A DNA stretch of 64,000 nucleotides from Streptomyces sp. NBC_01232 (GCF_035989885.1 NZ_CP108518.1:8485001-8549000); one strand, 5' to 3'; positions 16,350-25,954 are shown, numbered from the stretch's first letter. Numbers and translations: made by a program. Notes: generated from the sequence alone by a model not told the origin.

Positions 16350-17772
16350 GAGAAGCTGGTCGCTCCTGGCGGCCCGCGACGTGATGGCCGCCGGCGCCGG
16401 CCTCCTCCGCCTCTTCCTGCTTCTGTTCGACGGCCCCGCACGGCGGATCAGTTACGCATCTCCGCCGCATGCACACCGGCCGGCGCGCTCGCCTGCCCGC
16501 CGGGCCGGTCCGGCCGCTCACGCGGTCTTCGCGTACGGGCAGTCGCCCAACTCGCTCTGGCCCACCCCCCGCGTGCAGCACGGGGAGAAGGCCGCGGTCG
16601 TCGTCCTCGCCGGTTCCCGCGTACGTGCCGCTGTGCGCGGCCCCGGGCCCGGTCCCCGGCCGGGACGCACCTGGTGGAACCGGCCCGGTGTTGGGACCGG
16701 AGAAGCTGGTCGCTCCTGGCGGCCCGCGACGTGATGGCCGCCGGCGCCGGCCTCCTCCATCTCCTCCGCCTCTTCCTGCTTCTGTTCGACGGCCCCGCAC
16801 GGCGGATCAGTTACGGATCTCCGCCGCATGCACACCGGCCGGCGCGCTCGCCTGCCCGCCGGGCCGGTCCGGCCGCTCACGCGGTCTTCGCGTACGGGCA
16901 GTCGCCCAACTCGCTCTGGCCCACCCCCCGCGTGCAGCACGGGGAGAAGGCCGCGGTCGTCGTCCTCGCCGGTTCCCGCGTACGTGCCGCTGTGCGCGGC
17001 CCCGGGCCCGGTCCCCGGCCGGGACGCACCTGGTGGAACCGGCCCGGTGTTGGGACCGGAGAAGCTGGTCGCTCCTGGCGGCCCGCGACGTGATGGCCGC
17101 CGGCGCCGGCCTCCTCCATCTCCTCCGCCTCTTCCTGCTTCTGTTCGACGGCCCCGCACGGCGGATCAGTTACGGATCTCCGCCGCATGCACACCGGCCG
17201 GCGCGCTCGCCTGCCCGCCGGGCCGGTCCGGCCGTCCACGCGGTCTTCGCGTACGGGCAGTCGCCCAACTCGCTCTGGCCCACCCCCCCCGCGTGCAGCA
17301 CGGGGAGAAGGCCGCGGTCGTCGTCCTCGCCGGTTCCCGCGTACGTGCCGCTGTGCGCGGCCCCGGGCCCGGTCCCCGGCCGGGACGCACCTGGTGGAAC
17401 CGGCCCGGTGTTGGGACCGGAGAAGCTGGTCGCTCCTGGCGGCCCGCGACGTGATGGCCGCCGGCGCCGGCCTCCTCCATCTCCTCCGCCTCTTCCTGCT
17501 TCTGTTCGACGGCCCCGCACGGCGGATCAGTTACGGATTCCCGCCGCATGCACACCGGCCGGCGCGCTCGCCTGCCCGCCGGGCCGGTCCGGCCGTCCAC
17601 GCGGTCTTCGCGTACGGGCAGTCGCCCAACTCGCTCTGGCCCACCCCCCCCCGCGTGCAGCACGGGGAGAAGGCCGCGGTCGTCGTCCTCGCCGGTTCCC
17701 GCGTACGTGCCGCTGTGCGCGGCCCCGGGCCCGGTCCCCGGCCGGGACGCACCTGGTGGAACCGGCCCGGTG
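16350..17772. repeat. Four tandem copies of a ~350-361-bp unit
   Basis: The unit beginning AGAAGCTGGTCGCTCCTGG recurs at 16351, 16701, 17060 and 17421 (spacings 350, 359 and 361 bp); the last copy diverges near 17772. Copies differ mainly by a short CTCC-rich insertion (absent in copy 1) and by a C-homopolymer of 6, 6, 8 and 9 bases before GCGTGCAGCACGG. All six frames are open for long distances because of G+C bias, and I see no convincing gene in the unit. A minus-strand frame does contain an EQKQEEAEE coiled stretch. Confidence 0.9.
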
Positions 17773-18049
17773 CCTGGAGCCGTGCATCTGGGCCTGCAGG
17801 TGGGGTCCTCGCCGGCGGCTTCCCGGGGATGCCTCCGGGCGCGGAGGCTCTCGCAGGCCCTTGTGCCGGGCACCGGCGCTCCGGTCGGGTCCGGGACGTC
17901 CGGGGCGTGCTGCCCGGCACGTCCGCGTGCTTGAGCCCTGCCGGGCCCTGCGGGCATGGGAGCCGGCCGTACGCGGGCGGCCGCTGCCGCCCCCCACCGC
18001 CGCCCCCGGCTGCGGCGGCGGTGGGCGGTGGTCGGTGATACTGGTGGTC

Positions 18050-18592
18050 ATGACTGGTACTGGTGACCATGCGGGTGTCCCGTTCTCGCGGATCAGGATC
18101 CGGGCCGGGGCGCTGGTGTTCTGCGGCAACGACGTCGCCCTGATCCGCCGTGACCGTGCCCGGTCCACCCACTACACGCCGCCCGGCGGCAACGTCGAGG
18201 ACGGGGAGGACCTGCGGCAGGCCCTGCACCGGGAACTCGCCGAGGAACTCGGCCTCGACGCGGAGCAGGCCGAGGGCGGCGACCTGCTGTGGGTCGTCGA
18301 CCAGCGGGTCACCCGCCCCGGCCCCACCCCGCCGCCGCGCAAGCTCCACCTGATCCACCGCCTCCACATCACCCCCCAAATCCGTGCCACCCTCGCGGAG
18401 TTCGAGCAGGACGAACTCCCCGACGGCAGCATCGAGACCGGTGTCATCGAGTGGGTCGACTACCGCAGGACGGCCGCTCTGCCCCTCTTCCCGCCGATCG
18501 GGCCCGCCCTCGCGGCCCTGCCCGACCCCCGCGCAGCCCCCGCCCACACTGCCCTGGAGGCCGTCACCGACGAGAACTACACCTGGGTGTGA
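18050..18592 (+). CDS. NUDIX hydrolase
   Basis: ATG 18050 gives 180 residues. The NUDIX box is complete: GGNVEDGEDLRQALHRELAE followed by ELGL, giving the metal-binding G-x5-E-x7-REUxEExGU pattern at about residues 46-68. The fold surrounds it with an N-terminal strand (RIRAGALVFCGNDVALIRRD) and a C-terminal WVDYRR segment. It hydrolyses a nucleoside diphosphate linked to some moiety; specificity cannot be read from the sequence. It lies 15 bp from the convergent peptidase gene. Longer upstream frames run into repeat DNA and are rejected as starts. Confidence 0.9.
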   Translation: MTGTGDHAGVPFSRIRIRAGALVFCGNDVALIRRDRARSTHYTPPGGNVEDGEDLRQALHRELAEELGLDAEQAEGGDLLWVVDQRVTRPGPTPPPRKLHLIHRLHITPQIRATLAEFEQDELPDGSIETGVIEWVDYRRTAALPLFPPIGPALAALPDPRAAPAHTALEAVTDENYTWV

Positions 18593-18607
18593 CAACGCGC
18601 CGCCGGC

Positions 18608-20242
18608 TCAGCGCAGGGCAGGGATCACATCCTGTGTCTCGTCGGCCTCGATGCCGGTGGTGCGACGGCCCGCCGGCTCCGGGCCGGCCTCGTCCGCACA
18701 CACGGTGCCCCGCGCGGGCAGCGCCAGCGTGGCGAGGTAGTCGGTGACCAGCGCGCTGACACACGCGCTCCGGTTGTAGGCGGTGTGCCCCTCACCGGCG
18801 AACGTCAGCAGCCGCCCGCCCTCCAGCGTCCCGGCCAGGGCCACCGCGTCCCGGTAGGGGGTGTCCGGGTCCCCGGTCGTGCCCAGCACCAGGATCGGGG
18901 CGGACCCGGCCGCCCGGTAGGAGCCTGTGAACCGGCTCGGCCGTTGGGCCGGCCACTGGGCGCAGGCGGGCGCGTGGTTGTGGTCGTAGGCCGGCGGCCC
19001 CAGCCCGATGGGCGGTCCCAGCAGCGGGGCCGCGGCGGCCTCGGCGCCGACCGTCGCGCCCAGCAGCAGCCGGCTGCCCGGATAGAGGCGGTCGGCGCAC
19101 TCCACGGCCGTGTTGACGCTGAGGAAGTCGAACGACGCGGGCGAGGGCGGCGACAGCAGGAACGAACCCCGCCGTTCCTGGGCCGCCTTCAGCGCCTGCC
19201 CCAGATCGGGCCAGATCTCCCTGCCCGAGTTGATGCTGAACATCAGCCGGTAGGCCAGCGTGTACCCGGTGGCCGGGCGCCCGCTCGCCGTGATCACCGG
19301 ATCGGCGTCCAGATCCCGCTTCAGCTGCTCGAAGGCCTGCCGCGGCCGGCCCTCCCCGAACCCGCAGACGGCCGCGTCGTGCCCGCACCAGTTCAGGAAC
19401 CGGCCGACCGCCGCGTCCAGCGCGGCGAACTGCCCGCCGTCGTAGGCGTACGGCACATCCGCATAGCGGCGCGGATCGTAGCCCCCGTCCAGCACCATGG
19501 CCCGCACCCGCCGCGGGAACTGCGCCGCGTACACGGTACCGACGTAACTGCCGAAGGAACGCCCGTAGAAGGACAGCGTCTCCTCGCCCAGGGCCCGGCG
19601 CAGCAGGTCGATGTCCCTGGCGTTCGACCCGGTACCGATGAACGGCACCAGGTCCCCGGAGCGTTCCCGGCAGGCCCGGGCGAAGTCGAGGCCCTGGCGC
19701 ACCGCCTCCTGCACGGCCCCCGGACCGGGCACACCGCGCGCACCGTCGACGGCCGCCGTGTACTCCTGGTCGTTCCAGCACTCCACCTGCCCGCTGCGCG
19801 CCACCCCGCGCATGTCGTACCCGACGACGTCGAAGGCGTCACGCAGGGAGGCGGGCAGTGCCCCGTAGCTGCTGCGGGCGAAGTTCACCCCGGAGTTGCC
19901 GGGCCCGCCGGGGTGCAGCACCAGCACACCGGTGCGGTGCGCCGGGCCGGCAGCGGGCCGGCGGGTGACCGCGAGGGAGAGGGCGGGGCCGGCGGGGCGG
20001 CGGTAGTCCAGGGGCACCCGGGCGGTCGCACACCCGAAGCCGTCGCCCGCCCCGTCGCAGGGCCCCCAGGACAGCACCGGAACGGGCACCGCGCCGCCCC
20101 CCGAAACCCCGCCGCCCCCTGCGGCCCGGGCTGCTCCGGCGCTGCCGGGTGCGCTTCCCAGGAGCGCGGTGACCGCGATCAGCAGCAGGGATATGCCCCA
20201 CACCACTCGCCTGCGGTTGTCATCGGCCAAACGGGTCAGCAT
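18608..20242 (-). CDS. Secreted tripeptidyl aminopeptidase-like serine peptidase (TAP-like)
   Basis: ATG 20242 is preceded by AGGAG; the product is 544 residues. A signal peptide (VVWGISLLLIAVTALLGSA, cut near AGA) is followed by the alpha/beta-hydrolase core. HPGGPGNSG is the oxyanion region, FYGRSFGSYVGT holds the nucleophile Ser in G-R-S-F-G, LGTTGDPDTPY carries the Asp, and FAGEGHTAYN the His. The C-terminal third is the TAP-like domain. Related Streptomyces enzymes (Slp/Tap families) trim N-terminal tripeptides outside the cell. It ends 15 bp from the convergent NUDIX gene. Confidence 0.9.
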   Translation of the reverse strand: MLTRLADDNRRRVVWGISLLLIAVTALLGSAPGSAGAARAAGGGGVSGGGAVPVPVLSWGPCDGAGDGFGCATARVPLDYRRPAGPALSLAVTRRPAAGPAHRTGVLVLHPGGPGNSGVNFARSSYGALPASLRDAFDVVGYDMRGVARSGQVECWNDQEYTAAVDGARGVPGPGAVQEAVRQGLDFARACRERSGDLVPFIGTGSNARDIDLLRRALGEETLSFYGRSFGSYVGTVYAAQFPRRVRAMVLDGGYDPRRYADVPYAYDGGQFAALDAAVGRFLNWCGHDAAVCGFGEGRPRQAFEQLKRDLDADPVITASGRPATGYTLAYRLMFSINSGREIWPDLGQALKAAQERRGSFLLSPPSPASFDFLSVNTAVECADRLYPGSRLLLGATVGAEAAAAPLLGPPIGLGPPAYDHNHAPACAQWPAQRPSRFTGSYRAAGSAPILVLGTTGDPDTPYRDAVALAGTLEGGRLLTFAGEGHTAYNRSACVSALVTDYLATLALPARGTVCADEAGPEPAGRRTTGIEADETQDVIPALR

Positions 20243-20455
20243 GCGGCGCTCCTGCGTCACGGTCTTGCGGAACGGGCGGCAACGCCGGCAACGCAGCCGC
20301 CGGCCGCCGCCCCTGGCGGCCCGCCGGGAGCTGATGTCCCCTACCGCCGAGGGGAGCGTCCGGCTGCAACCACAGTGGTACGCGCCCGCAGAACCCGCAC
20401 CCCCTCGACCGCCCCCCGCCCCCGTTCCCGGCCCGCGGCCCGTCACCGGATGACG

Positions 20456-21129
20456 GCGGCGGCCACCGGCCACCACAGTGCCGGTGTATCCCACCGGCTC
20501 CTACGGGCCGAGGGGGGTGGTGGTGTTCACCGGCTCCCGCACCGCCGGGAACCTTGCCCTGCCGCCCTGCCGCCCTGCCGCCCTGCCGCCCTGCCGCCCT
20601 GCCGCCCTGCCGCCCTGCCGCCCTGCCGCCCTGCGGCGCCGAGGGTGCGGCCGGCCGGGGCGACACCGGCAACCTCGCGCTGAGCTGCTGTCCCCGGCCC
20701 TCGCGTTCCCGGCACCGGCCCGGCCGTGTGCCCTGCCCATGGCCCTGCCTCTGGTCCTGCCTCCGGTCCTGCTCGTGGCCGCCGTTCAGGCACCCCTGCC
20801 GGATACGGCGGCGGGCCGCAACGGGGACCTGGTAGGGGCGGGCACGCCGGCGTTCCTCACCGCCGCCCCTGGCCACCGGTGCGGGTCCTGGCGCCGTTGC
20901 AGGTGGCGGCGGCGAAGGAGTACCCCTTCCGCGGCCCTGGCCATCGACGTCGCCCGTGGGCCCGCTCTGCGCACCAGCCGTGCCGCGGACCGCCCGCCGC
21001 CGCGAACGCGCCGACGGCACCCGCCCGCCCGGCCCCCCGCCGCCCGCGCAGCCGTCACGCCACCGGCCCGCTGCGCGAGGCCCGACCGGCCCGCCCGCGG
21101 GGCGACGGCCGTGTGACGGCCGCGCGGTC
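20456..21129. other. Gene-free stretch with minisatellite
   Basis: Contains the 8-bp tandem repeat listed separately and several short CCTGCCTCTGGT-like repeats at ~20740-20775. Long open frames exist but are explained by G+C bias and repeats; none has a ribosome binding site or recognisable domain. Confidence 0.4.
20556..20634. repeat. 8-bp tandem repeat (GCCCTGCC), about ten copies
   Basis: Near-perfect head-to-tail octamers. Eight is not a multiple of three, so copy-number change would shift any frame crossing it, another reason not to call a gene here. Confidence 0.9.
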
Positions 21130-21612
21130 TCATCTGCCGTGCAGGAAGAAACGGGCCGGCACGAAGACCTCGTGACCGGTGCGGAAGCGGACGCGCACAC
21201 CGGCCTCCGTCCACGTGGTGGACTCGATGCCCTGCGCCCCCCACGCGGTCTCGACGTCCACCCAGTGCCCGTAGGCCACCCCGGGGTACCTGCCGACAAC
21301 CATCCGGTAGGACTGCCGCCCGGACAGGGTCTGCTCGTGCACCAGCCCCAGGTAGTGCGGTGACCGGTCGTCGTACACCGGCTCCGCGGGCGCGGTGCTG
21401 CGGTACGTCACCTCCGTCCGCGGCCACCACGCCACGGTCAGGGCCACGGCGGTCAGTACGATCCCCGCCAGGCAGCCCAGCAGCACCCTGCCGGTTCCGG
21501 CCGTCCTGCGGGGCCGTGCGCCCGCATCGGGCCGGTCAGGGGTGAACGTGCCGATGACGCCCTCCAGGTCTGGTCCTTCTCCCGCACCGGTGGCCCGGAG
21601 ACGGCTCTCCAC
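21130..21612 (-). CDS. Single-pass membrane protein of unknown function
   Basis: The best start is GTG 21612, which gives 160 residues; upstream sequence in the frame is a poly-Gly run that is unlikely to be translated. A basic N-terminus leads into one membrane helix (VLLGCLAGIVLTAVALTVAW), then an extracytoplasmic beta-rich domain (GRYPGVAYGHWVDVETAWGA, VRVRFRTGHEVFVPARFFL). No family is recognised. The gene is divergent from the next one, about 165 bp apart. Confidence 0.65.
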   Translation of the reverse strand: MESRLRATGAGEGPDLEGVIGTFTPDRPDAGARPRRTAGTGRVLLGCLAGIVLTAVALTVAWWPRTEVTYRSTAPAEPVYDDRSPHYLGLVHEQTLSGRQSYRMVVGRYPGVAYGHWVDVETAWGAQGIESTTWTEAGVRVRFRTGHEVFVPARFFLHGR

Positions 21613-21778
21613 GGCAAGGACGCGGAACCGGGCCGGCCGGTTGTCCCCGCCACCACCCCCACCACCACCACCACCCCTACTGCCCCCGCCACCCCCACTG
21701 CCGCCGCCCGCCCCGGGCCGCCCCCGCCGTCCGCAAGGGGGTTGGATGGACCCGCAACGACGAAGGGGGAGAGGGAGC

Positions 21779-22429
21779 ATGGCACTGCACCCGGAAGGCA
21801 TGTTCACCAGCGGACCGATCGCGCACCTGGTCGGCCTCGCCGCGGGCGGGACCGACCCGCTGGAGTGGGAGGTCCTGCGGTTCAGGCGGACGATGCGGGC
21901 CAACCACTGGGACACCGCCTGGCGCGGCTCCCTGCGCTCGCTCGCCTCACAACTGGACTACCTGGCAACGGCGTTCACCCAGGAGTTCTTCGCGACCTGC
22001 CCGCCCGATACCCGCCGCACCTGGACGGCGGCCGCCGGAGCGGACAGCCTGCCGCAGTTCATGACCGGGCTGGCCCTGCTGCTGCGCCTCGCGGACCGCG
22101 AAGGGGACCCCTCCTACGAGGACGTACCGCTCACCGCCTGGGAGGTGCGGGCCCAGTGGCCGCTGCTGCTGTCGCTGGACGGCTGGGCCTACGACGGCGA
22201 GCACGCCTCCTACGAGGAGAGCCTCGAGGCCTTCATCGAATCCGAGCACCCCTACTGCTTCCACGAGGTGATACCGCGCCTGACCCAGGCCCTGGAGGTG
22301 CGGACCCTGTGCACGCAGTCGGACGCCTTCGCCGCGTCCTTCCGTGCCCTCGCCCCCGGAGCGACACCCGAGGCCCTGGACGTCCTCGCCCGCACCGCCT
22401 TCGCCCACCTGACCCGGCACCACGCCTGA
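21779..22429 (+). CDS. Hypothetical helical protein
   Basis: ATG 21779 follows an excellent ribosome binding site (GGGGGAGAGGGAG) and gives 216 residues. The protein is soluble and mostly helical (SQLDYLATAFTQEFFATCPP, then AWDGEHASYEES-like acidic segments) with conserved-looking Trp and His residues (YCFHEVIPRLTQALEVRTLC). No catalytic motif is evident and I do not recognise the family. It reads away from the membrane-protein gene and is followed by a short minisatellite. Confidence 0.7.
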   Translation: MALHPEGMFTSGPIAHLVGLAAGGTDPLEWEVLRFRRTMRANHWDTAWRGSLRSLASQLDYLATAFTQEFFATCPPDTRRTWTAAAGADSLPQFMTGLALLLRLADREGDPSYEDVPLTAWEVRAQWPLLLSLDGWAYDGEHASYEESLEAFIESEHPYCFHEVIPRLTQALEVRTLCTQSDAFAASFRALAPGATPEALDVLARTAFAHLTRHHA

Positions 22430-22495
22430 CCCGGCACGACACCTGACCCGGCACCACACCTGACCCGGCACCACGCCTGACCGGACACCACCTGC
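22430..22495. repeat. 17-18-bp tandem repeat downstream of the gene
   Basis: Three to four imperfect copies of ACCTGACCCGGCACCAC run through the end of the preceding gene and the intergenic gap to the convergent SDR gene. Confidence 0.75.
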
Positions 22496-22510
22496 CGCGA
22501 ACCGGGGTGG

Positions 22511-23287
22511 TCAGCGGGTGGTCCAGCCGCCGTCGACCGAGAGCGTGGTGCCCAGGACGAAGGAGGCACGGTCGCTGCACAGCCAGGCCGCCGACTCGGC
22601 GATCTCCGCGGGTGCGGCGATCCGCGGGAGCGGCGCCGAGGCCAGCAGGACCTCCTCCATCGCCGGGTTCTCCCGGAGCCAGGCGTCGATCATCTCGCTG
22701 CGGGTGGAGCCCGGGGCGATCGCGTTCACCCGGATGCCCTGGGCGGCGTACTCGCAGGCGGCAGCCTTGGTCAGGCCCAGCACCGCATGCTTGGACGCGA
22801 TGTAGGCCGCCGTCACCGGCGTGGCCACCAGGCCGGCCGTGCTGCTGTTGTTCACGATCGCGCCGCCGCCGGTCGCCAGCATCGCGCGTATCTCGTGACG
22901 CATGCAGTTCCAGACACCCCGCACGTTGGTGTCCATGACACTGTCGTACGTCTCCTCGTCCAGCAGGTGCATCGGCGCCGGCTGCGCACCGATGCCCGCA
23001 TTGTTGAACGCCGCGTCCAGGCGGCCGTAGACGCTGACGGCCTCCTTGACCGCCCGCGCCACGTCCTCGGTGCGGGTCACGTCCGCGACCACGTACTGGG
23101 CCCGGTGGCCGGCGGCGCGCAGTTCCGCGGTGAGCGCCGCGAGTTGGGCCTCCCGGCGCGCCACCAGGGTCACCGAGGCGCCCTCCCGGCAGAACACGCG
23201 GGCAGCGGCCGCCCCGATGCCGGAGCTCGCGCCCGTGATCAGCGCCGATTTGCCCGCCAGCAGAGATTTATCCGTTCCCAGCGTCAC
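22511..23287 (-). CDS. Short-chain dehydrogenase/reductase
   Basis: GTG 23287 gives 258 residues; no ATG lies between it and the core. Classical SDR motifs are present: TGASSGIGAAAARV (cofactor), ADVTRTEDV, NNAGIG, catalytic Ser in NNSSTAG and YIASKHAVLG (Y-x3-K), and the C-terminal LSVDGGWTTR typical of FabG-like members. An Arg after the first strand (ARREAQ) suggests NADP. It is divergent from the epimerase-like gene. The substrate is unknown. Confidence 0.9.
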   Translation of the reverse strand: MTLGTDKSLLAGKSALITGASSGIGAAAARVFCREGASVTLVARREAQLAALTAELRAAGHRAQYVVADVTRTEDVARAVKEAVSVYGRLDAAFNNAGIGAQPAPMHLLDEETYDSVMDTNVRGVWNCMRHEIRAMLATGGGAIVNNSSTAGLVATPVTAAYIASKHAVLGLTKAAACEYAAQGIRVNAIAPGSTRSEMIDAWLRENPAMEEVLLASAPLPRIAAPAEIAESAAWLCSDRASFVLGTTLSVDGGWTTR

Positions 23288-23321
23288 CGCGCGACCGTAA
23301 CACGGTGGAATGGGCCGCGTG

Positions 23322-24272
23322 ATGAAGAGAGAGAACCGGATCGTACTGGTGACCGGCGCCGCCGGGTTCGCCGGATCCCCCGTCGTGGAACGCCTGTTGG
23401 CGGCGGGCGTGCCCGTACGGGCGCTGGTCCACGAGGCCAGCGCACCGCCGGGGGCCGACACCGTACGGGGCGACCTGGCGCGGGCCGCATCGCTGCGCGG
23501 GCTCTGCGAGGACGTCACCACGGTGCTGCACCTGGCCTCACGCATCGGGGGAACCCTGCGGGAGTGCCGGGCCGTGAACGTGGACGGCACCCGGGCACTG
23601 CTCGCGGAGGCACGGCGGGCCGGGGTACGGCGCATCGTGCAGCTGGGCACGGCGGCCGTGTACGGGGACGGCGCCCACCGCGGCGCCGCCGAGGGCGAAC
23701 TCCCCGAACAGCCCGCCTCGGTGACCAGCGTGACCCGGCTCGCCGGCGAACGGCTGGTGCTCGCGGCCGGCGGTACGGTCCTGCGGCCGCACCTGGTGTA
23801 CGGGCGGGGCGACCGCTGGGTGGTGCCCTCGCTGCTGCAGTTGCTGGCCGGGCTGCCGCACTGGGTGGACGGCGGCCGGGCCCGGATGTCCCTGACGTCG
23901 GTGGACGCCCTCGCCGGCGCGCTGGCCGAGCTGGCCGTACGCGAGGAGGACGCCCCGGCAGGTGTACTGCACGCCGGTCATCCCGAGCCGGTCACCGCAC
24001 GCGAACTCGTGGAGACCGTCACGCGGGAGCTGGCCCTGCCGCTGCCGGCGGGGGACGTGGACATCCCCCGGGCACTGGAACTGCTGGGCGGCACGGGCGG
24101 GACGGATCCGGCGCTGCGCCGGCGGCTGAGGCTGCTCGCGGTGGACCACTGGTACGACAGCGGGCGGCTGTGGGCGGGGCTGAAGGCATCACCGGGGCCG
24201 CCCTTCCCCGAGGCGTTCGCCCGCTGCGCCCCCTGGTACCGGGGCGGCGGCGGGGCCCCGGCCGCCGTGTGA
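23322..24272 (+). CDS. NAD(P)-dependent epimerase/dehydratase-like protein, lacking Y-x3-K
   Basis: ATG 23322 (ATG 23310 possible) gives 316 residues. The N-terminal Rossmann motif is intact (VLVTGAAGFAGSPVVERLLA), with the LHLAS strand and VNVDGTRALLAEARRAGVR typical of extended SDRs. At the expected catalytic Y-x3-K the sequence reads SVTSVTRLAGERLV, so both Tyr and Lys are replaced (Val and Arg). It may therefore bind the cofactor without being a normal epimerase or reductase. It starts about 35 bp from the divergent SDR gene. Confidence 0.8.
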   Translation: MKRENRIVLVTGAAGFAGSPVVERLLAAGVPVRALVHEASAPPGADTVRGDLARAASLRGLCEDVTTVLHLASRIGGTLRECRAVNVDGTRALLAEARRAGVRRIVQLGTAAVYGDGAHRGAAEGELPEQPASVTSVTRLAGERLVLAAGGTVLRPHLVYGRGDRWVVPSLLQLLAGLPHWVDGGRARMSLTSVDALAGALAELAVREEDAPAGVLHAGHPEPVTARELVETVTRELALPLPAGDVDIPRALELLGGTGGTDPALRRRLRLLAVDHWYDSGRLWAGLKASPGPPFPEAFARCAPWYRGGGGAPAAV

Positions 24273-24384
24273 CAGCACCGGCCGCCCGCACAGGAGCCGG
24301 CCCGCAGCCCCCGGCCCCCGCCATGGCGCACCCCCGCCACGCCGTACGGTCCCCGCCCCGCCGCCCGCGCCGCCGGCTCCCGGC

Positions 24385-24490
24385 CGCGGGGGAGCGCAGC
24401 GGGTGCAGGGCGGCGGGTGCAGGGCGGCGGGTGCGGGGCGGCGGGTCCAAGCGGGCGGGTGCGGGGCGGCGGGTGCGGCGGCAGTACGCC
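24385..24490. repeat. GC-rich minisatellite
   Basis: Repeated GGCGGCGGGTGC(A/G)GG units occur between the epimerase-like gene and the AfsA-type gene, roughly marking the left border of the biosynthetic cluster. Confidence 0.75.
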
Positions 24491-24510
24491 GCGGGGTGGG
24501 CGGGGTCTCT

Positions 24511-25467
24511 TCAGGCGGCGCCGGTCACCGTGGAGCGGAAGACGGTACGGCCCTCCTGGTGGCCGGTGACCTCCACCCGGCCCGGGGACAGGACGGTGGC
24601 GTCGATCCAGCAGGGGGCGTCGAGTTCGGCGTAGTGGCGGAACTCGGTGGCGACGCCCGAGGGGGTGAATCCGCCGGGGGCGTGGAGCCCGCAGGCGGCC
24701 TGGCGGGCGGCCTCGACGAGGACCATGCCGGGGTGGTGGTCGTTGGCGTGCTCGAAGAGGATCGGGTGGTCCAGGTCGGGGCTCAGCTGCCAGCGGCCCG
24801 GCCGGCCGGCGGGGGCCAGGACCACGTCGAAGGGCAGCAGCCGGCCGGCGGAGGCGGCGGCCATGGGGGTGCGGCGGGGCAGCGGCCGGGTTAACGCCAT
24901 GAGACCGCGGTCGCCGCGCAGCCGCCGGTAGGTGGCGGGGGCGACGCAGCTGAAGCGGGCGGTGCCGGTGCCGGCGAGCTCGCCGCCCCGGCGGATGTCC
25001 ACCTCCAGGAACCCGGAGAACCGGTTCCCCTTCCAGCCGAAGTCCGTGCACACCGCCGTCATCTCGAGGTCGCTCGGCCCGCGGCCGATGCGCAGCCCGC
25101 CCGGCGCCGTCGTGAAGTCCAGGCTCCACAGAAGGACGTTGTGGCCGAGCGGGACCCCGTAGACGGCGTGGCAGAGGTAGAGCCCCACCTGGCGCACGGT
25201 CTCCCCGGCCTGCACCGGGTCGTGGCTGGCGCCGTCGGCGCTGGTGAAGAACGTGTGGGCGCGGGGCCACTGCCCGGTGAGGGAGAAGGTGTCCTCACCG
25301 GTGCGGTCGCAGCCGGTGAGGAAGACCTCGGCGAGGGAGCTGCGGTGGACGTACTCCCTGGGCACCGTGGTGGTCAGGGAGCGGGCGTCGTTGCAGCGCA
25401 TCCACGGATGCCCCTCTCCAGGAAGAGGCAGGACGGGCGCGGTCTTTCCGATCGTGAGCATGGTCAT
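24511..25467 (-). CDS. AfsA-type gamma-butyrolactone/butenolide synthase
   Basis: ATG 25467 (GGGAG upstream) gives 318 residues with two tandem AfsA hotdog domains. The first has VPREYVHRSSLAEVFLTGC, then WPRAHTFFTS and a QVGLYLCHAVYGVPLGH helix. The second has DHPILFEHANDHHPGMVLVE followed by ARQAA. AfsA/ScbA proteins condense a beta-ketoacyl thioester with dihydroxyacetone phosphate to start hormone synthesis. Its promoter faces the divergent P450 gene and carries an autoregulatory-element-like site. It probably makes the signal sensed by the three receptors downstream. Confidence 0.92.
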   Translation of the reverse strand: MTMLTIGKTAPVLPLPGEGHPWMRCNDARSLTTTVPREYVHRSSLAEVFLTGCDRTGEDTFSLTGQWPRAHTFFTSADGASHDPVQAGETVRQVGLYLCHAVYGVPLGHNVLLWSLDFTTAPGGLRIGRGPSDLEMTAVCTDFGWKGNRFSGFLEVDIRRGGELAGTGTARFSCVAPATYRRLRGDRGLMALTRPLPRRTPMAAASAGRLLPFDVVLAPAGRPGRWQLSPDLDHPILFEHANDHHPGMVLVEAARQAACGLHAPGGFTPSGVATEFRHYAELDAPCWIDATVLSPGRVEVTGHQEGRTVFRSTVTGAA

Positions 25468-25523
25468 GGAGTTCTCCCGCAGAGCCGTTCGACGGATGGG
25501 ACGGGTTCCGCTCGCGAGACGCA

Positions 25524-25549
25524 AGATACGTACTCTCCGGTTTTGTTTG
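25524..25549 (-). promoter_or_regulatory. ARE-like butyrolactone-receptor operator before the AfsA gene
   Basis: The site begins AGATACGTAC and ends CCGGTTTTGTTTG. It follows the layout of ARE boxes bound by ArpA-family repressors, as I remember the consensus. It lies 57-82 bp upstream of the AfsA-type start codon. Confidence 0.6.
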
Positions 25550-25865
25550 CAAGGTACTCAGAGGGGCAGGATGCGGCCCGCGCATCCCCGCCACCGGCCG
25601 CCGGACAGCCATTGGAAACGCCCCCACGACCCCGACCAGCGGATATCCGACACGGCGATGCCCCCTCGGGCCGCAGGCCCCCCACCCCAAGTGAGAGCTG
25701 GCCTTCCGGTCATATGTGCCGGTCGGACAGGGTGCAGGCGCCAACTGTTCAACCAGCCCGCTCCGCGCCCGCCCCGGGCAGCCGACACGGCACCCGCCGT
25801 GCCCCGAAAACCATTGGCATGAGGGGCGGGCCGTGCCAGACTCGGGGCCGCCGCCGGTGAATTGG

Positions 25866-25883
25866 AAACCGGATGGGCGGTTT
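25866..25883 (+). promoter_or_regulatory. Inverted-repeat operator before the P450 gene
   Basis: AAACCG and CGGTTT are separated by six bases, a perfect hexamer inverted repeat of the AAACCG-n6-CGGTTT form. The same half-sites recur at 28266-28285 and, in reversed order, at 29135-29155. Confidence 0.65.
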
Positions 25884-25954
25884 TGAAATACAGGGTGTGG
25901 ACACTCCGCTGCACCCCGTCGCCGACAACCGCCGCCCATCATGGAGAGCCCCAG

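Noticed and set aside
16350..17780. Tandem repeats as a CRISPR array or modular repeat protein
   Set aside because: Units are ~355 bp with no short-repeat/unique-spacer structure, no cas genes are present, and long frames exist in all six phases because of G+C bias.
16469..18049. Long N-terminal extension fused to the NUDIX protein
   Set aside because: It would be translated repeat DNA rich in Arg/Pro with no domain; the ATG at 18050 fits the family N-terminus.
20478..21116. Pro/Ala/Arg-rich plus-strand protein
   Set aside because: Built on an 8-bp satellite whose copy changes shift frame; no ribosome binding site and no recognisable domain.
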